A DNA stretch of 64,000 bases from Siderastrea radians (lineage: Eukaryota > Cnidaria > Anthozoa > Scleractinia > Rhizangiidae), in contig OZ024897.1 of assembly GCA_964017195.1 (NCBI GenBank), positions 8,259,951-8,323,950 of the forward strand, in the 5' to 3' direction. The notes below the pieces were generated by a model. It ran no database searches. It was not told the origin of the DNA and saw only the letters and a program-made list of their open reading frames with translations. Every line of letters begins with the position of its first letter. The first letter of the stretch is position 1. The position numbers were made by a program, and so were the translations under genes. Positions 23,800 to 35,773 of this stretch are shown piece by piece.

Positions 23800-24926
23800 A
23801 CCAATATTTGAAAATGAAATTCATATCTTCATGCCGTCGTGTAATATCCTCTAAGTATATAAATGGCCTGAAGACGCTGAACACTAAACAAATGTTTTGG
23901 TCACATCGTTGTTCTCGCTAGGCCAAAACAACTCGCTGAACAACCCTGTCATTTTATGCAAATAATCTCAATTTCATCCACATTTATATAAATTGAATTA
24001 TAGACTGATTTATGCAGGATTATTAGGGAATGAAAAAACAACTACTTGATCATTGATATTAACACTTTTACCCAAAGGGAATTTTAGAACATAGATCACT
24101 TTTGAAATCCAGATGAGCTTATGTAGGTTTAAGGTTTGCAAATTATTAGCCCTAATGCATGCAGTTTTTTTCCAACTTGAGAAAAAGATTTAATTAAGTT
24201 TGTATGTAAATAGTTTTATGAATTGTTAATATATTTCTTCCAAAGAATTTTTTATAAGTGTGGCTTCTATCTTGCACTGTATATTTGTCGAAATAATAAT
24301 TATTCTTGAGAATGTGCGAGCAAAGCTGGGGGTACGAAAGGTGGTTATCAAAGAATTATCTCAGTTTCTTCTTCTCCAGGAATGCTTAAGCATACAAGCT
24401 CAACTGTATCATGGTTTAATTGATCTCGCGTATTGACAGACTACAAAATGACTACAAGAAAGAAGTACTAGCTGTCAACCCCAGATAAAAGCTGAATTCG
24501 TTCAACTTTCTCCAGTGCTTGGTAAAATAGTTGGCAGGTGTGCCCATTATGATTATATAATTTTATTAGCTAACTATAATATACCAAGAAGGGATCGTAG
24601 CTAGTGCGAACGGTACGGGTGTGCATCGCCACTTTCAGTTAATTTATTTGCAGATTTAGGTATTCAATTCTTACAATTTAAAAATGGCTGCTCCCAGCAA
24701 ACTAACTTAAGTTTTGTTGTGGCGGTTGTGCTGTTCAATTGGTTTTCTGGCAGCGGCTATCCATGAATTTCGATTGGCTATTAAGCCCTTTAAGCCTTAA
24801 TAGATATATTTTTGATAGACTGATGTTATCTATAATATCACTCAATTCAAAGAGTGAGTTTACCTCATTCATAGGCTATTGTAATTTAATCGGCGTAACG
24901 CTCAAAGCTATTGTACCCAAACTGTC
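23800..24926. other. Intergenic, no recognised feature
   Basis: AT-rich. The last about 200 bases may be heavily decayed upstream parts of the retrotransposon that becomes readable at 24927. Confidence 0.35.
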
Positions 24927-25510
24927 TATTGTAATCTTGTCTGGGGTAACTGTTGAAAAACTATATCCGACACGCTACAAAAGCTTCAGAACCGTGCCGC
25001 TCGCGTGTTAACCTCCTCTAGCTATGAGGCCGATGTCAATTCCTCAATACATCACCTCGGGTGGAAAGACTTATGTACTCAGCGTCAAATCCAGAAAGCC
25101 TTGATGGTACATAAGTCTTGTTCCCGAGCATCTATCCCTTAAATTTGTTAAATGTGATGGAAAGCGCTATTCCCTAACGGGTTTCTATAAACAAACTAGT
25201 TGTCCCTTTCTCCTGTACTGATTATCTGAAAAACAGCTTTAGTTATAGCGGCGCAACTCTCTGGAACAGCCTGCAATGTAATCCGCCCTAGGGAGACAAA
25301 ATCGCTTAGTCAATTTAAACGATTACTTAATCTTCACTTTTAAATAGGAGGCAGGGCATTCATGGAGATAAGGTTTAGTTTGTAATGTCTAGATTAGTCG
25401 TAAGTCTTTTTAGCATGTCTAGGATATTTTATGTTTTGTTATTATGTATTGCTCCTGATGATTTTGCCGTGTTTAAATGAAATTAAAATGAATTGAATTG
25501 AGTTGAATTG
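24927..25510 (+). pseudogene. Non-LTR retrotransposon remnant, C-terminal RT region and 3' end
   Basis: Reading in one frame gives YCNLVWGNC, a stop, and then KTISDTLQKLQNRAARVLT and HHLGWKDLCTQRQIQKALM. These are signature stretches from the end of reverse transcriptases of many animal LINEs. Further on, FSYSGATLWNSL is readable after frame changes. The 3' end has ATGAAATTAAAATGAATTGA-type repeats typical of these elements. Stops and frameshifts make it inactive and it is 5'-truncated. Clade is not assigned. Confidence 0.8.
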
Positions 25511-25834
25511 TACAGGACTCACCATACGACACAACAAAGGTTCACTTTTTGTTGACTTTTTTACCCCCCCCCCCCTCCACCCCAATCCCAGTCCCTCTCG
25601 AAAAAACCTACTTGTCTTTGTATTGCTAACAGAATGTTTCTATCCTTCCAACTTTCAAGTCAATTAAGTGTTGTCCATGAGGTTCAATCCATGGTCTGCA
25701 CGATGGTCTGCTTTCTAAGCTGGTTTCTTAATAAAATGGGTTGAAGCTTCTAGCAATTAATATCAGAAATGTACTGCAGATCCAAATGCGCCAGAAAATG
25801 CGGAAATCGAAGAACCAAATTTTTCGACTACAAC

Positions 25835-27314
25835 AGGGGTGCGTGTAAGACAAGGATGTATCCTCTCTCCCTTGCTATTTAATTTGTATCTAAACGACAT
25901 TCCTTTTCTTTTAGACAACTCATGTGCTACTGACTCAATTATCCTGCCGAATGGGCTTCCACTAAATTGTTTATTCTATGCAGATGATTTAGTTTTAATG
26001 TCTCAAAGTGTTTCCGGCCTTCAAAAGCAAATCGACATTCTCCAAAACTATGTGGAAAAATGGCTCTTGAAAATTAATCCTCACAAAACAAAGGTACTAA
26101 TTTTTCAAAAACAGAACCGTAAAGCTGCCCGCGAAAAACATTCTTTTTAATGGAAACCAAATCGTCAATACTCCTGAATACATCTACCTAGGAACAACAT
26201 TCAATTCGAATGGGAGCTTCGCCACCTCCAAAAAGAACTTAGTAGAAAAGTCTAGACGTTCCGTATTTGCTTGTAAAAGATATATTGAGTCAATAAACTC
26301 TCTATATCCAAATGTAATTTCTCATTTGATGCCTTATTTGCCCCCGTTCTTCTATACAGTTCGGAAGTATTGGGGGCATACGATAGCCTCAATCTGAAAA
26401 AATGGGAGAAAGATCCCATTGAGCTTTTTCACTCACAGTTTTACAAATCCTACCTTGGCCTAAACAGAAGAACACCAAACGTCGCAGTGCGAAATGAAAA
26501 TGGAAGACTCCCTCTCAAATTAATTGTCTTCTCCAATATAATAAAGTTTTGGCTTCACCTACTAATGCTTCCGGGCTCAAGCGTTGCTGGACAATGCCTT
26601 CAAATATCAACCCAATTGGCAGACTCTGGGAAAAAAGACTTTATGCTTACAATGTATGATATGCTGAAACTATATAGTACCAACTTTCACTCCGATTTCC
26701 AAGCTATGATTGATGCTATCGGGGATGAACTAACACCTAAACAGTACCGATCCAAAGTAACTGAAAACTTTAAAAATGACTTAAAAATACATCAATATGA
26801 AATGATCAAACGCAACAAAAAACTTACATTTTACTCTACTTTCAAAACAGATGTAACTACCTGTAACGGCTCACTAGAACTCATTTCAAACCAGAAACAT
26901 CGGCGCGCAGTAGCAAAACTTAGGGCAGGTAATCATAACCTAAGAACTGAAACTGGAAGACATTCCACCCCTAAACTCCCTGACCATCTGAGAATTTTTC
27001 AATACTGCAGATCAAATGAAGTTGAAAACGAAATGCACTTCCTCTTATCTTGCAATAGATATGACACAATTAGAAAATACCCCGATTTCAATTCTTTAAA
27101 TGATCATAACAAAATCGTTTTTCTCTTAAATAGCATTGATGCTTTTATTTGTAAAAGAATAGGTTACTTCATTTATGAAGCTTTTACTTTCAGAAATGAA
27201 TCAGTAGATATAGGAATTGTAAATTAACCGATTTCGCTACTTATAATAACCTTTGTACTTTTTTTTTCTATTTTCTATGTGCAATACCATTTGTAATTGG
27301 GAATGCAAATAAAC

Positions 27315-27345
<31 letters not shown>

Positions 27346-27346
27346 G
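25835..27346 (+). pseudogene. 5'-truncated non-LTR retrotransposon with (TTG)n tail
   Basis: 25839-26150 encodes RVRQGCILSPLLFNLYLNDI and FYADDLVLMSQS, the RT motif with the catalytic YADD. A frameshift at about 26148 and another near 26360 lead to a 285-codon C-terminal region (26370-27227). That region contains HRRAVAKLRAGNHNLRTETG and a Cys/His cluster (YCRSNEVENEMHFLLSC) like the zinc-knuckle tail of such elements. About 90 bases after the stop, the element ends in roughly ten TTG units (27317-27346). Two frameshifts make it inactive. It is better preserved than the neighbouring remnant, hence younger. Clade unassigned. Confidence 0.88.
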
Positions 27347-27831
27347 AATAACGTGTGTCCTTTTCGAGTACCCTTTTTATGACCGTTTTCCTTACAGAGG
27401 TCACTAGACGTCCCTATTATACGAATTGAAATAAATTAGAATACTTTAGACTCCTGGCGGGATTTTGGGCTGGGGGTAAGTAACCATTTGCTCCAAAGAC
27501 TAAACCTATTTCAGACCAAAAATATCAGAGGACTGTCAACTTGATGAGCCCCAGGTCCCAGGCCAAGTCCAATTGACAGCCAGAGGAATATTTGAACCTA
27601 ATTACTTCACAAATTGGACAGTATGTAGCTCTATTATCTGTTAATTGTTGTGAACGGAGCTAGGTGTATTCCAATTTGACGAGTAATTGGACAACGCCTT
27701 GAATTGGATCTTGGGCTAGCAATATAGTTTTATTGAAAATAGTTAAAACTTCCGACAATTGCCTAATAAACAAGAGGACTGTGGGTGTATTGAAACACAA
27801 CAGTTGCTAGGTAACATGATTTACAGTAGAA
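27347..27831. other. Intergenic, no recognised feature
   Basis: No coding signal or clear repeat was found between the LINE tail and the pogo-like MITE. Confidence 0.35.
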
Positions 27832-27833
27832 CC

Positions 27834-28451
27834 CCGCCAGCTCGAACTCTGAAGGTAAACGAAAAACAGTTCGAGTTAGTGGGGGTTCGAGTTATCGGGG
27901 TCTATGGAATATTCAATTTGCCATGTTAATAATTGATAGTTTACTGATTTTTCAGCACTTCAGTATACAGTACAGTGCAAATTAAACTTATCTCGTCAGA
28001 AACTGTAACACGATTATGCATTCTTACGATAATACAGTGCAGTGAATGTAACTAGGTTACAATCACGATCATAAGATTGGGAAACGACCGTCAAATACGT
28101 GATCTAGATCTGTTCGTTGCACTAATAATCGATTAATTAAATTCAGATTGCTGTAGTGTCAGTTTTAGTGTTTAAATCCCATTACACGGCAAAAAGAGCT
28201 CATGGGATATTTCAATGAACATCCGTGGGGAGTTGCAAGAACAGAATTCGAGTTATCGGGGTAAATTTTGATCAAGGGAAACGAATTTTAGTTCGAGTTA
28301 GCGGGGAATTCGAGTTATCCGAATTTGAGTAAACAGAGTAAAAATGACTGAAAAGTGGGGTCAAATCCAAGGGAAATGGGACTTAGTTCGAGTTAGGGGG
28401 GGGGGGGGGAGAGTTCGAGTTATCCGAGTTCGAATTATCGGGGTTCTACTG
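27834..28451. mobile_element. pogo/Tigger-like MITE, 618 bp, TA target site
   Basis: It starts CAGTAGAACCCCG and ends CGGGGTTCTACTG, with TA on both sides (27832-27833, 28452-28453), the target-site signature of the Tc1/mariner/pogo superfamily. Sub-terminal copies of TTCGAGTTATCGGGG are repeated several times at both ends. The interior is non-coding, so movement would depend on a transposase elsewhere. Confidence 0.85.
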
Positions 28452-28917
28452 TATGTCAATGACGGCAAGTTGACGTAACAACTTTCAAATGTCTGTTTCT
28501 TTCCTGATCGGGCCATAAATTTATGCCATCTTCGAAGACCCTAGAGGAGGTTAGTTAGGATGGGAGGACGATGAAACGGAGGAATAGATCGGTGCAAGTG
28601 AAAGTTTACGAAACCGGGAAAGCACCGATATTCGTCTGTTTTATCTTGCTTCCGCTCGACTATTTCCCCTGGGTCTCCGATCATGAATTTATGCAGCACT
28701 GCACCATTATTCTCTGTCAACTCACAACAACACATCATGGCTAATGTCTTATTTAATACAATATTTACATATTTACACAAAGTAAAACATTTATAAAGCT
28801 ATTTACAAATTTACAGCTTGAAATCTATTCTGATGACATAGTTTTTGTTTTCGAGGGAAAGTTATCAGTCATTACAAATCGAAATATTCAGCCTTTGTCC
28901 CCAGCAGCACACTTAAG

Positions 28918-29079
28918 TTACAATAACGTAAAGTACAGGTTAGGGAGCGATCTAACAGTCCATTTCTCAATAGGATTTGCTTTCTGATACAGAGTACACT
29001 GACAGGCCTCGTGTTTGAGTTTGAACGCAGCCAAGTTCTTCTGGCCGGCTGACTTCTCCAACTCAAGATCAACTTCTTG
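28918..29079 (-). CDS. Candidate terminal exon of an unidentified coiled-coil gene
   Basis: On the minus strand an acceptor, tgtacttcaacag, precedes 53 codons and a TAA. The peptide starts QEVDLELEKSAGQKNLAAFK and ends with TVRSLPNLYFTLL. The first half has the charge pattern of a coiled coil; the second carries three cysteines and a hydrophobic end. Phase is 0 at the acceptor. The candidate first exon at 30338-30453 ends in phase 2, so at least one exon between them is missing. A small exon near 29142-29171, following a strong pyrimidine tract, is a possibility. I do not recognise the family. Confidence 0.45.
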   Translation of the reverse strand, partial: QEVDLELEKSAGQKNLAAFKLKHEACQCTLYQKANPIEKWTVRSLPNLYFTLL

Positions 29080-29607
29080 CTGTTGAAGTACATAAAATAA
29101 TTATAATAAAATCATTGGTGTAACCGTTTTGTACTAGCCACCTTCCTCCTGCGATTAGGATAGAGACAGCACTGGGGGAAAAGCAAAAAGATTGAAAGAG
29201 GTATGAGAGATTTTACTGTTTTCCAATATTTTCCAATAGTTTTCAGGGAGCCGTATTCTCTCCCCAGGCCCCTTTCAAGGTCTGCTTCTGTTGGGTGACC
29301 GGTGGTGAAAGGCTCGATTTCCAGCCGTCGAGTGAGTGCGGGCACACAAAACGGTTGAACCTGCTGTGCAAGAGGCCTCGTTTTTACAGACGTCTTGTTG
29401 GAGAGGCCCTTGCGTTCAAATATTGAAAAGCCTACAAAGAGGACATACTCTTGAAGTCAATTCTGCACTGAGTAGGTAACATTGCTTTTATTGTTGAACA
29501 ACATAAGTAAAGGACTGCAAACGAAAATGCTGCACGTGTACGTAGGATCTAGTAAAACAGACCTACTCAGCCAAAGAAATACTCAATGACAAACATAGCA
29601 GGAGGGC

Positions 29608-29894
29608 TGATCTGACTACGTAGAAAGATTTGACTTTGCAAGACATCCACACGACACTGATAGAACTTAAACAGAGCAGGGTTGCAGCCGTAGACAGCTG
29701 CCGTAAAGCGAAATAGCTGTCTACGGCTGCAACCCTGCTCTGTTATTATTACTATTATTATTTACTCGAAGATATTAGCTCAACAGAGCTACTCTGTAAA
29801 TTCGAGTGAAAATAAAGTGTCTGTATATGCATGTAGTCCTATCAGTGTCGTGTTGATGTCTTGCAGAGTCAAATCTTTCTACGTAATCAGATCA
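29608..29894. mobile_element. Foldback MITE of 287 bp with a perfect central hairpin
   Basis: The outer arms (29608-29667 and 29838-29894) are inverted copies of about 57 bp with few mismatches. They share ACGTAGAAAGATTTGACT and GACACTGATAG in complement. Inside is a separate perfect inverted repeat with 29-bp arms (29671-29699 and 29715-29743) and a 15-base loop. No coding capacity. Confidence 0.85.
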
Positions 29895-30337
29895 CCCCCT
29901 TTTTGCTTTTATTGGACGGTTGTCAACTCCCCTGATAAACAGCAGTGTCTGCGCAGAACTTCCTTATAGTCCAGTTGATCATGTTAATGACTCTTTTCAA
30001 GTATTCTCAAGATTTGGTACTTATTCAGTCATGCCATGTGAACTGGTACGGATATGCAATGAAATCCGGACTCTATGCACCTTGCTAGACAGGAAGCAAT
30101 GGGGGGGGGGGGGTATGCGCGAGGCTAACGCGCAGGCATCACCCTTCCTTTTCTGCCTGTGTGCCTTGTGCACGTCCTTGACATCGGCCTTAAAGTCCCA
30201 ATTCTCGTCGCTTAGTTTTCTCTCTGGATTGGGTGCGCCTTATTTGAAAGAAGATAAGACCCGCTATCCGTTTTCTTACGACAGAAAAGGCCAAAATATT
30301 TCGTGCAAGACATTATCTAGTTAAAATGGATGCTCAC

Positions 30338-30453
30338 CTCAAATTCCTGTCCAGAAAATCACATCTCTCTTCTGTGGCACTGAGTGCGATTTCTTCAAGG
30401 AAAAGTTTTCTCTTCAAAGCTTGGACGTCTTCCTCCATTTCAGCGGTCTGCAT
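30338..30453 (-). CDS. Candidate first exon of the unidentified coiled-coil gene
   Basis: Starts at ATG 30453 (minus), with an in-frame TGA two codons upstream. It runs 38 codons plus two bases to a good donor, GAG|gtgagc. The peptide MQTAEMEEDVQALKRKLFLE is followed by EIALSATEERCDFLDRNL, a strongly heptad-like acidic/basic pattern. No homologue is recognised. Together with 28918-29079 it suggests a small coiled-coil protein transcribed towards the left. Confidence 0.45.
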
Positions 30454-31680
30454 TCTATGTCATCTTTGGGCTCAGGTCTTAAGGTGATTCCATCGAAATA
30501 GAAGGAATATTTAAAATTTTCAAAAACTTGGTCCAGTTGGTAATTATGTTTAGAACATTTCAAAAATGCAATAAAAAATTTGGGTCACCGTGCTTGTTTT
30601 TTCACAAAATAGATAGCCATTAATAGCAACTATACGACCCGCAAGGTTTTCCTGAGAAACCCTAGAAATCAGAAATGAGAACTATAATTGCTTTAAAAAG
30701 TCATTGCTTGTATTGAAATATTGGAGCAGTTCAACAAAACAGACAATTATCTTGTATTGTATACGATTTTAGTTGAACAGGAATCAAGATTATGAAATAA
30801 ATTTAAAAAATTGCGGAGAGCGTACATACCCTGCTGCACCTAAAGATGAGTTCTTGTCGGCATTTAAATAAAAATATCTCAAAGCAGAATTTTTAACTTT
30901 TCTCAAAATCGCGATATATTGTACTAGACTGTATGCCATTTGAATTTGTGTATTAAAAAATGGGGGTCACCGAGCTCATTTAGGAGAAAACGACCATTTA
31001 TTTCTCTGAACATCTCAGCTTTCATAGAAGACTTGTAAAGTTCCGAAGGTGCGCGCGCTCGTGCGCGCGCTAATCACGCAAGAAATGATGCGTAGAAAGC
31101 ATGCGTAGTGCAATTGAAGGGGATCACCACCTTAAGGCCGGATAATACATGCAATGTTCTTGGAGCACTCTAGAGGAAAAAAGAAAACATTTTTATTAAC
31201 ACTTAAGACACAAATTTATAAGAAAAAGATGGGAGGGAATCCACCGCATTAGTATTTCAATTAGAGGTTGATTTGTTGCCATCTTAAAGTTTCAACGTCA
31301 CTTTTTTTTCTCGGTCCCAGCCCCTACCGTCACCCCAGTCTTTCCAATTTACTCTTCCCTCTGTTTTTTAATATCTGTTTCTCTCATCTTGAGAGTGGTT
31401 TCAAATTTTATTTGAGAGTCGTGAAACTATGGTAGTCACTCAGCCCAGTCGCAACAGAGATAAACAATCCGGCAGTGAACCAATCACATCATCAAGCATT
31501 TGGAACGGTTGGTTTTATTCAAATTGGTTAGAAAAAGCCGCAAGCTTTGAAGCCATGAATAGAGCCCAGTGAAGCAAAAGCAGAGCACACGAATTACTTT
31601 CGACACTCGATTAAAACTGCTCTAACTTATTGGAATTAATAAGCCCGATATAAAGAACTAAAAACGATGAAGTTACTCGT
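30454..31680. other. Non-coding between minus-strand candidate exons
   Basis: It contains sequence related, in inverted orientation, to parts of the 5.56-kb duplicated unit (TCCATCGAAATAGAAGGAATATTT at 30489 versus the complement near 35090). An alternating purine-pyrimidine stretch (GTGCGCGCGCTCGTGCGCGCGC, about 31050-31071) could adopt Z-DNA. No gene was recognised. Confidence 0.4.
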
Positions 31681-31750
31681 TCAAACACCCTGTCGTTCCT
31701 GGAGGCGAGCAATTTCCTCTGCTACTTCTTCTGATTGTTCTCTTAGCCAC
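31681..31750 (-). CDS. Candidate small terminal exon, coiled-coil peptide
   Basis: After acceptor ttcaattacacag on the minus strand, one base and then 22 codons and TGA encode WLREQSEEVAEEIARLQERQ plus GV. The heptad-like, Glu-rich pattern is unlikely in random AT-rich DNA, but the exon is short. It could belong to the same coiled-coil gene (as an alternative end or earlier exon) or to another minus-strand gene running into the P2X duplication. Confidence 0.3.
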
Positions 31751-33894
31751 CTGTGTAATTGAAGAGGATGTTTTTCGCTTAAAAAATAAAAATATCTTAT
31801 ATTTTACAAAACCCTTGAGTATTGCCACTGTTTGTGTAGTTTTAAAAACCCAAAACTAAACTCACAGCGCCAGTTACATATCAGAACTCGATGCAACAAA
31901 AAAGATGCATGCGTCAGGCGCCTGAAAACAGTCAAAAGCCAATCAGAAATTACAGAGAAATGTCCGACCTGCACCAAGCACGAGAAACATGCGGAAGCTT
32001 AGAAGTGGTAGCTTCTGGTGTTGCGCCAGATTACTTAAAACAAAAAGAGCACGGAACTAATTACATTGCTCAGGAAAATCAAAGTTTGAAGATCCGGCAG
32101 TAGATTGAAAGTCGCACCAGGAAAATTAAACCAGCTACGATGTGCGCACATTGGCAAAAGAATTTCCGAGGGAAAAGTTGCGATGCGGTTCTTTTATTTG
32201 AACGAAAACTCCGTTTGATCAAATTCACCTTTTACGATTGGTTTTCCTCATTCTCTTGGACTTAAACGAGCTATAAATTTGTCCCATTGTAAGCGTTTAA
32301 CTGCTTTCTTATTGAATTAAATCAAGAACTTCAAAAAACACGTCTAACTGGGCGCAATTCTCTTTTCGAGTGAAAAGTTTTGCGTTGTGACATAACAAAG
32401 GAGAGGAAACGCGCGAGCTGTTGTCAACCAATCAGACTCAGTTTGGAGCAGCTGTCAATCAAGAGAGTGGAGGAAAAACTTGTTCTTGAGCTTTTGTCTT
32501 TAGAACCCCTCGCCTACGGTATTTTTGTCAGCGGAGAACCGTATAACGACGTCGCAAAGTGAGAGTGACCTGGATAGTGAAAAATAAAGGGCAAACTCAC
32601 CATTTTACACTTCAAACACTTGCCACTTTAACTGTAGGTTCGTGTATCTCAATAGTAATTAATTTTATTCAATTTTCTTAACAAAAATGAATCTCAAAGA
32701 TCATTAGTTAGATGCTTCAGTTAGAGTATTTGGGTAACTGAACTGGACGACAAAAAAGTCATTGTGGAAAAACTTGGCAGAACTCTGTTTACTTCGCCAT
32801 TAAGGAGAGAAAAGAAAAATTACTGATCGAGTGGAAGGTTTTGAAAGGAACCCCTTAAAGTTACCAGAATCTCACTTTGTGCATTGCCATATAAACTTTT
32901 GTTCTTAGGCCATCGTAGCCTGATTAAGAATAAAACACAAACAGCGGCTATAAACATTGTAAATAAACGCATTTTGATAATCTTGACGTTTTGTATGCAA
33001 AGCAACATACATTTTCAAAAGTAACCTTTACAGTGTTTGAAAACTGTTTATATAGTTAACAATAAGGGTCTGGAACCTGCTTTGTGGGCATGGCTCCAGA
33101 TCATTTTCACTGCTAACCGGTTACCAATTGGATCTATTATTGTTTTTTTTTGGGGGGGGGGGGGGGGAAGGGGAGGGATCGAAGAATACCCGAAAGGAAA
33201 AAAAGGGTTCCATGTGTGGTACCAGGAGCCTTAATTGATTATGGTTCCTCGTGGCACCAAACCAATGTTAACCTCTAAAGCGTGAGAATGGGGTGCAGTG
33301 GAGGTGCTAGGTGGTCGTTAGAGGCGAATCGGTTGTACTTCGGTTCTTAACCATAATAACCAAAAGAAACGTACATCGGTTCTTCACTATGAAATAAACC
33401 TAAAAGGCAAAAAATAATATTAGGTTATTTTCCCTCGTTGTTTCTTGTTCGTTCTGGTGATTTACAGACTAAGCTAAATGAGAAGAGGAATCCTTCCTGG
33501 AAACTATGACTTCCTGTTATCCGTGGAAGAGTAAAAAGTCGCTCAAATTGACACCATCTGACATGTGGTTACCGAAAGCGTGAACGCTCGCGCCTCTCCT
33601 GTTTTTCACTCCCCGTATTCACACTTCTCTTTGATCCCTTGTTCTTAGACCCCGCGGAGACTAATGCCGAAATAACCCACGCAAAAATAAGGACTGTTCA
33701 TTTGCATTGTACATGTTTGGCTATCTTTCCCAAAATAAGATCTTCATGTAACAGGGCATGTGACCGTGGGCCGCGCGTGATTTTTGCGTGACCTGAGAAC
33801 GACGCGGCCAGAAGAGATTGGAACGACCACAAAAGCACGATCAGCTTTGTAACCAAGCCAGTGACCTTTGAGCTTCTCTTGCAGTTACGCCGTC

Positions 33895-34700
33895 GCCGTA
33901 ACCGGCTTGACAGAGCTGAATAACAACTGCGTATATCGAATGCGCGCTCTAAGGAAAACTGGGAAGGCAAGACAAACCATAGCAACAAGATGGCGGATTT
34001 GCGGATTTTTCTAAAAAAATTTGACACCGCGAAGACTTTCACCTTCAATAAGAGCTTCTGCATTTTCGCAGACTGGTGTTTCTGAGACACGTTTTCACCT
34101 GGTGTTCAGAAAAATAACCTTGATGTACAAAAGATATAATTTGTCTGGACAACAGATGAAGACTTTGCAGAAGTCTGTGAGCGTGAAACTGCCATAAATT
34201 CGAGCAACGGCGTTTTTACAAGTAGGTTTATATTTAGGTAAGCCTTTCCTGCGAAAATAACTATTTCCGATGACGTCTGCATTGAATCTGAGCTACTACT
34301 TTCCGTGTAAATACTGAGACTATCGCTTGAAATACTGTCAGAACACTCCGATGAAGATTCCTCCCTTGTGTCCGCCGTGTTTGTTTCCGCAATCGTGGAC
34401 GAGTTGTCGTAGATACGTATTAATAGTCTATTATTAAATACACAATCGCTTTTCGATTGGCTATAGATTTACTTGTGAAAACGCCGTTGCACAGACGCAG
34501 TATGGAAGTTGTACGCTCTGGCCGGGTAGTGGGCTCCTGGTTTGCAACAAAACTCTTATTGAAGATGAATATCTTCGCATTGTCAAAATATTTTAAAGGT
34601 CCACCATCTTACGTAAGTTGTTGTTGTGGTTTTGTGTTGTTGTGCCCAGTTTCCCTTGGCGCGCGCTTTATGGGCAGTTGTTATTCAGCTCTTTCGTAAC
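33895..34700. repeat. Inverted-arm repeat within unit 1
   Basis: About 160 bases at 33895-34075 recur inverted at 34540-34700 with clear but imperfect similarity; both end in TTATTCAGCTCT-type sequence. The arms also yield similar peptides on opposite strands, which is an effect of the palindrome. Between them, on the minus strand, an open frame (34106-34467) is rich in Ser, Asp and Thr (for example ECSDSISSDSLSIYTESSSS). This is probably a decayed DNA transposon. The same structure sits at about 39465-40270 in unit 2. Confidence 0.6.
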
Positions 34701-35627
34701 GCTTGACTCTCAGGTGACGGATTGCAGAAAAACGCCGCACACTCATTTGCATCTCAGGAATAACTATTTTTCCAGCGATTGACATAAGGCAACAGAATCC
34801 TCCAACTGATGTTTTTAAAGACTTTATTCTTGTAATAATGTGTCTTTTAGCACCGCTAGAACTGAAAAAGTATACACGAATTACGCCGGTAAGATTACCC
34901 GACTGATAAATTTGTTACGCTCGAAAATTACAGAATTATTACAAACAGATCCAAAAAAGGTTAAAAAAAAGAACGCCGAAAAGAACACGTCTTTAGGTAC
35001 AGCAGGGTATATGCGCACGCGGCAAATTCTTCATTTTTTTCAGCTGAAATGATATACAATGCGAGACAAATGCCTATTTTGTTGAACCGCTCCAATATTT
35101 CCTTCTATTTCGATGGATAAGCTTTTTGTTTGTTTTGCGATGTCGTGTACACTGTCGTGAACGGTAACTGAGAACTTTCTAGAAATTATCCTCCCTGAAT
35201 GGGCACTTTATGTTTTGGTTAGGGCAAAACAACAGAAAACGAAACAAAAGAGCAATCGACCCCGACCTCGACCCTGAGTCGGCGTTTCACTGACACCCCT
35301 TAAAGTCTGGCTGGAAAGATCTAGAACGGCTTCTATTTATTATTTAGACGTGTTTCGAAAAACTACAAGCTACCTCTGGAATAGAAAAACCGTAAGGTTA
35401 AAACATTACTTAAATAAAGCAATTTCTCTAAGATAAAAAGCATTAAAGGGGACATTCGGTAAAAATGAACTGTAATTGAATCGTAAACAAAAAACGAAAC
35501 TCTGAAAATTTCTTGCGGTAGCTACAACAACAAAAGAATCACAAAACAGCACATTAGTTGTATCCCCGGTTCTTTTAAACTCTGAATTAATTTTCCGCAA
35601 TCCCGCACCTCACTCACGCTTGACAAC

Positions 35628-35773
35628 ATGGTTGGGAAGAATGGAGGGTTTTGCAAGGCTGTTTCTGCTGCACTTTTTGAGTATGACACAAGCAAAGTTG
35701 TTAGCATTAAAAGCAAGACGATTGGGATCATCAACAGACTAGTTCAGCTCACTATTATCTGCTACATTATCTT
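35628..35773 (+). CDS. P2RX: P2X receptor, first exon copy a
   Basis: From ATG 35628 (context gacaacATGG) to a canonical donor gtaagt at 35774; 48 codons plus two bases. The peptide MVGKNGGFCKAVSAALFEYD is followed by TSKVVSIKSKTIGIINRLVQ and LTIICYII. It carries the invariant P2X N-terminal motif Y-x-T-x-K (YDTSK), the conserved GxxNRxxQ stretch and the start of transmembrane segment 1. The last two bases, TT, plus C from exon 2 give Phe-49, and the chain continues YVIIYKKGYQ as in P2X receptors. It lies 13.1 kb before exon 2. Upstream sequence is shared with copy b except for small changes, such as a 4-base TTAG present only here about 75 bases before the ATG. It is probably one of two alternative first exons. 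Confidence 0.85.

Noticed and set aside
31891..32103. 70-codon frame at the start of each 5.56-kb unit
   Set aside because: Kept open in both copies only because the duplication is recent. No domain recognised.
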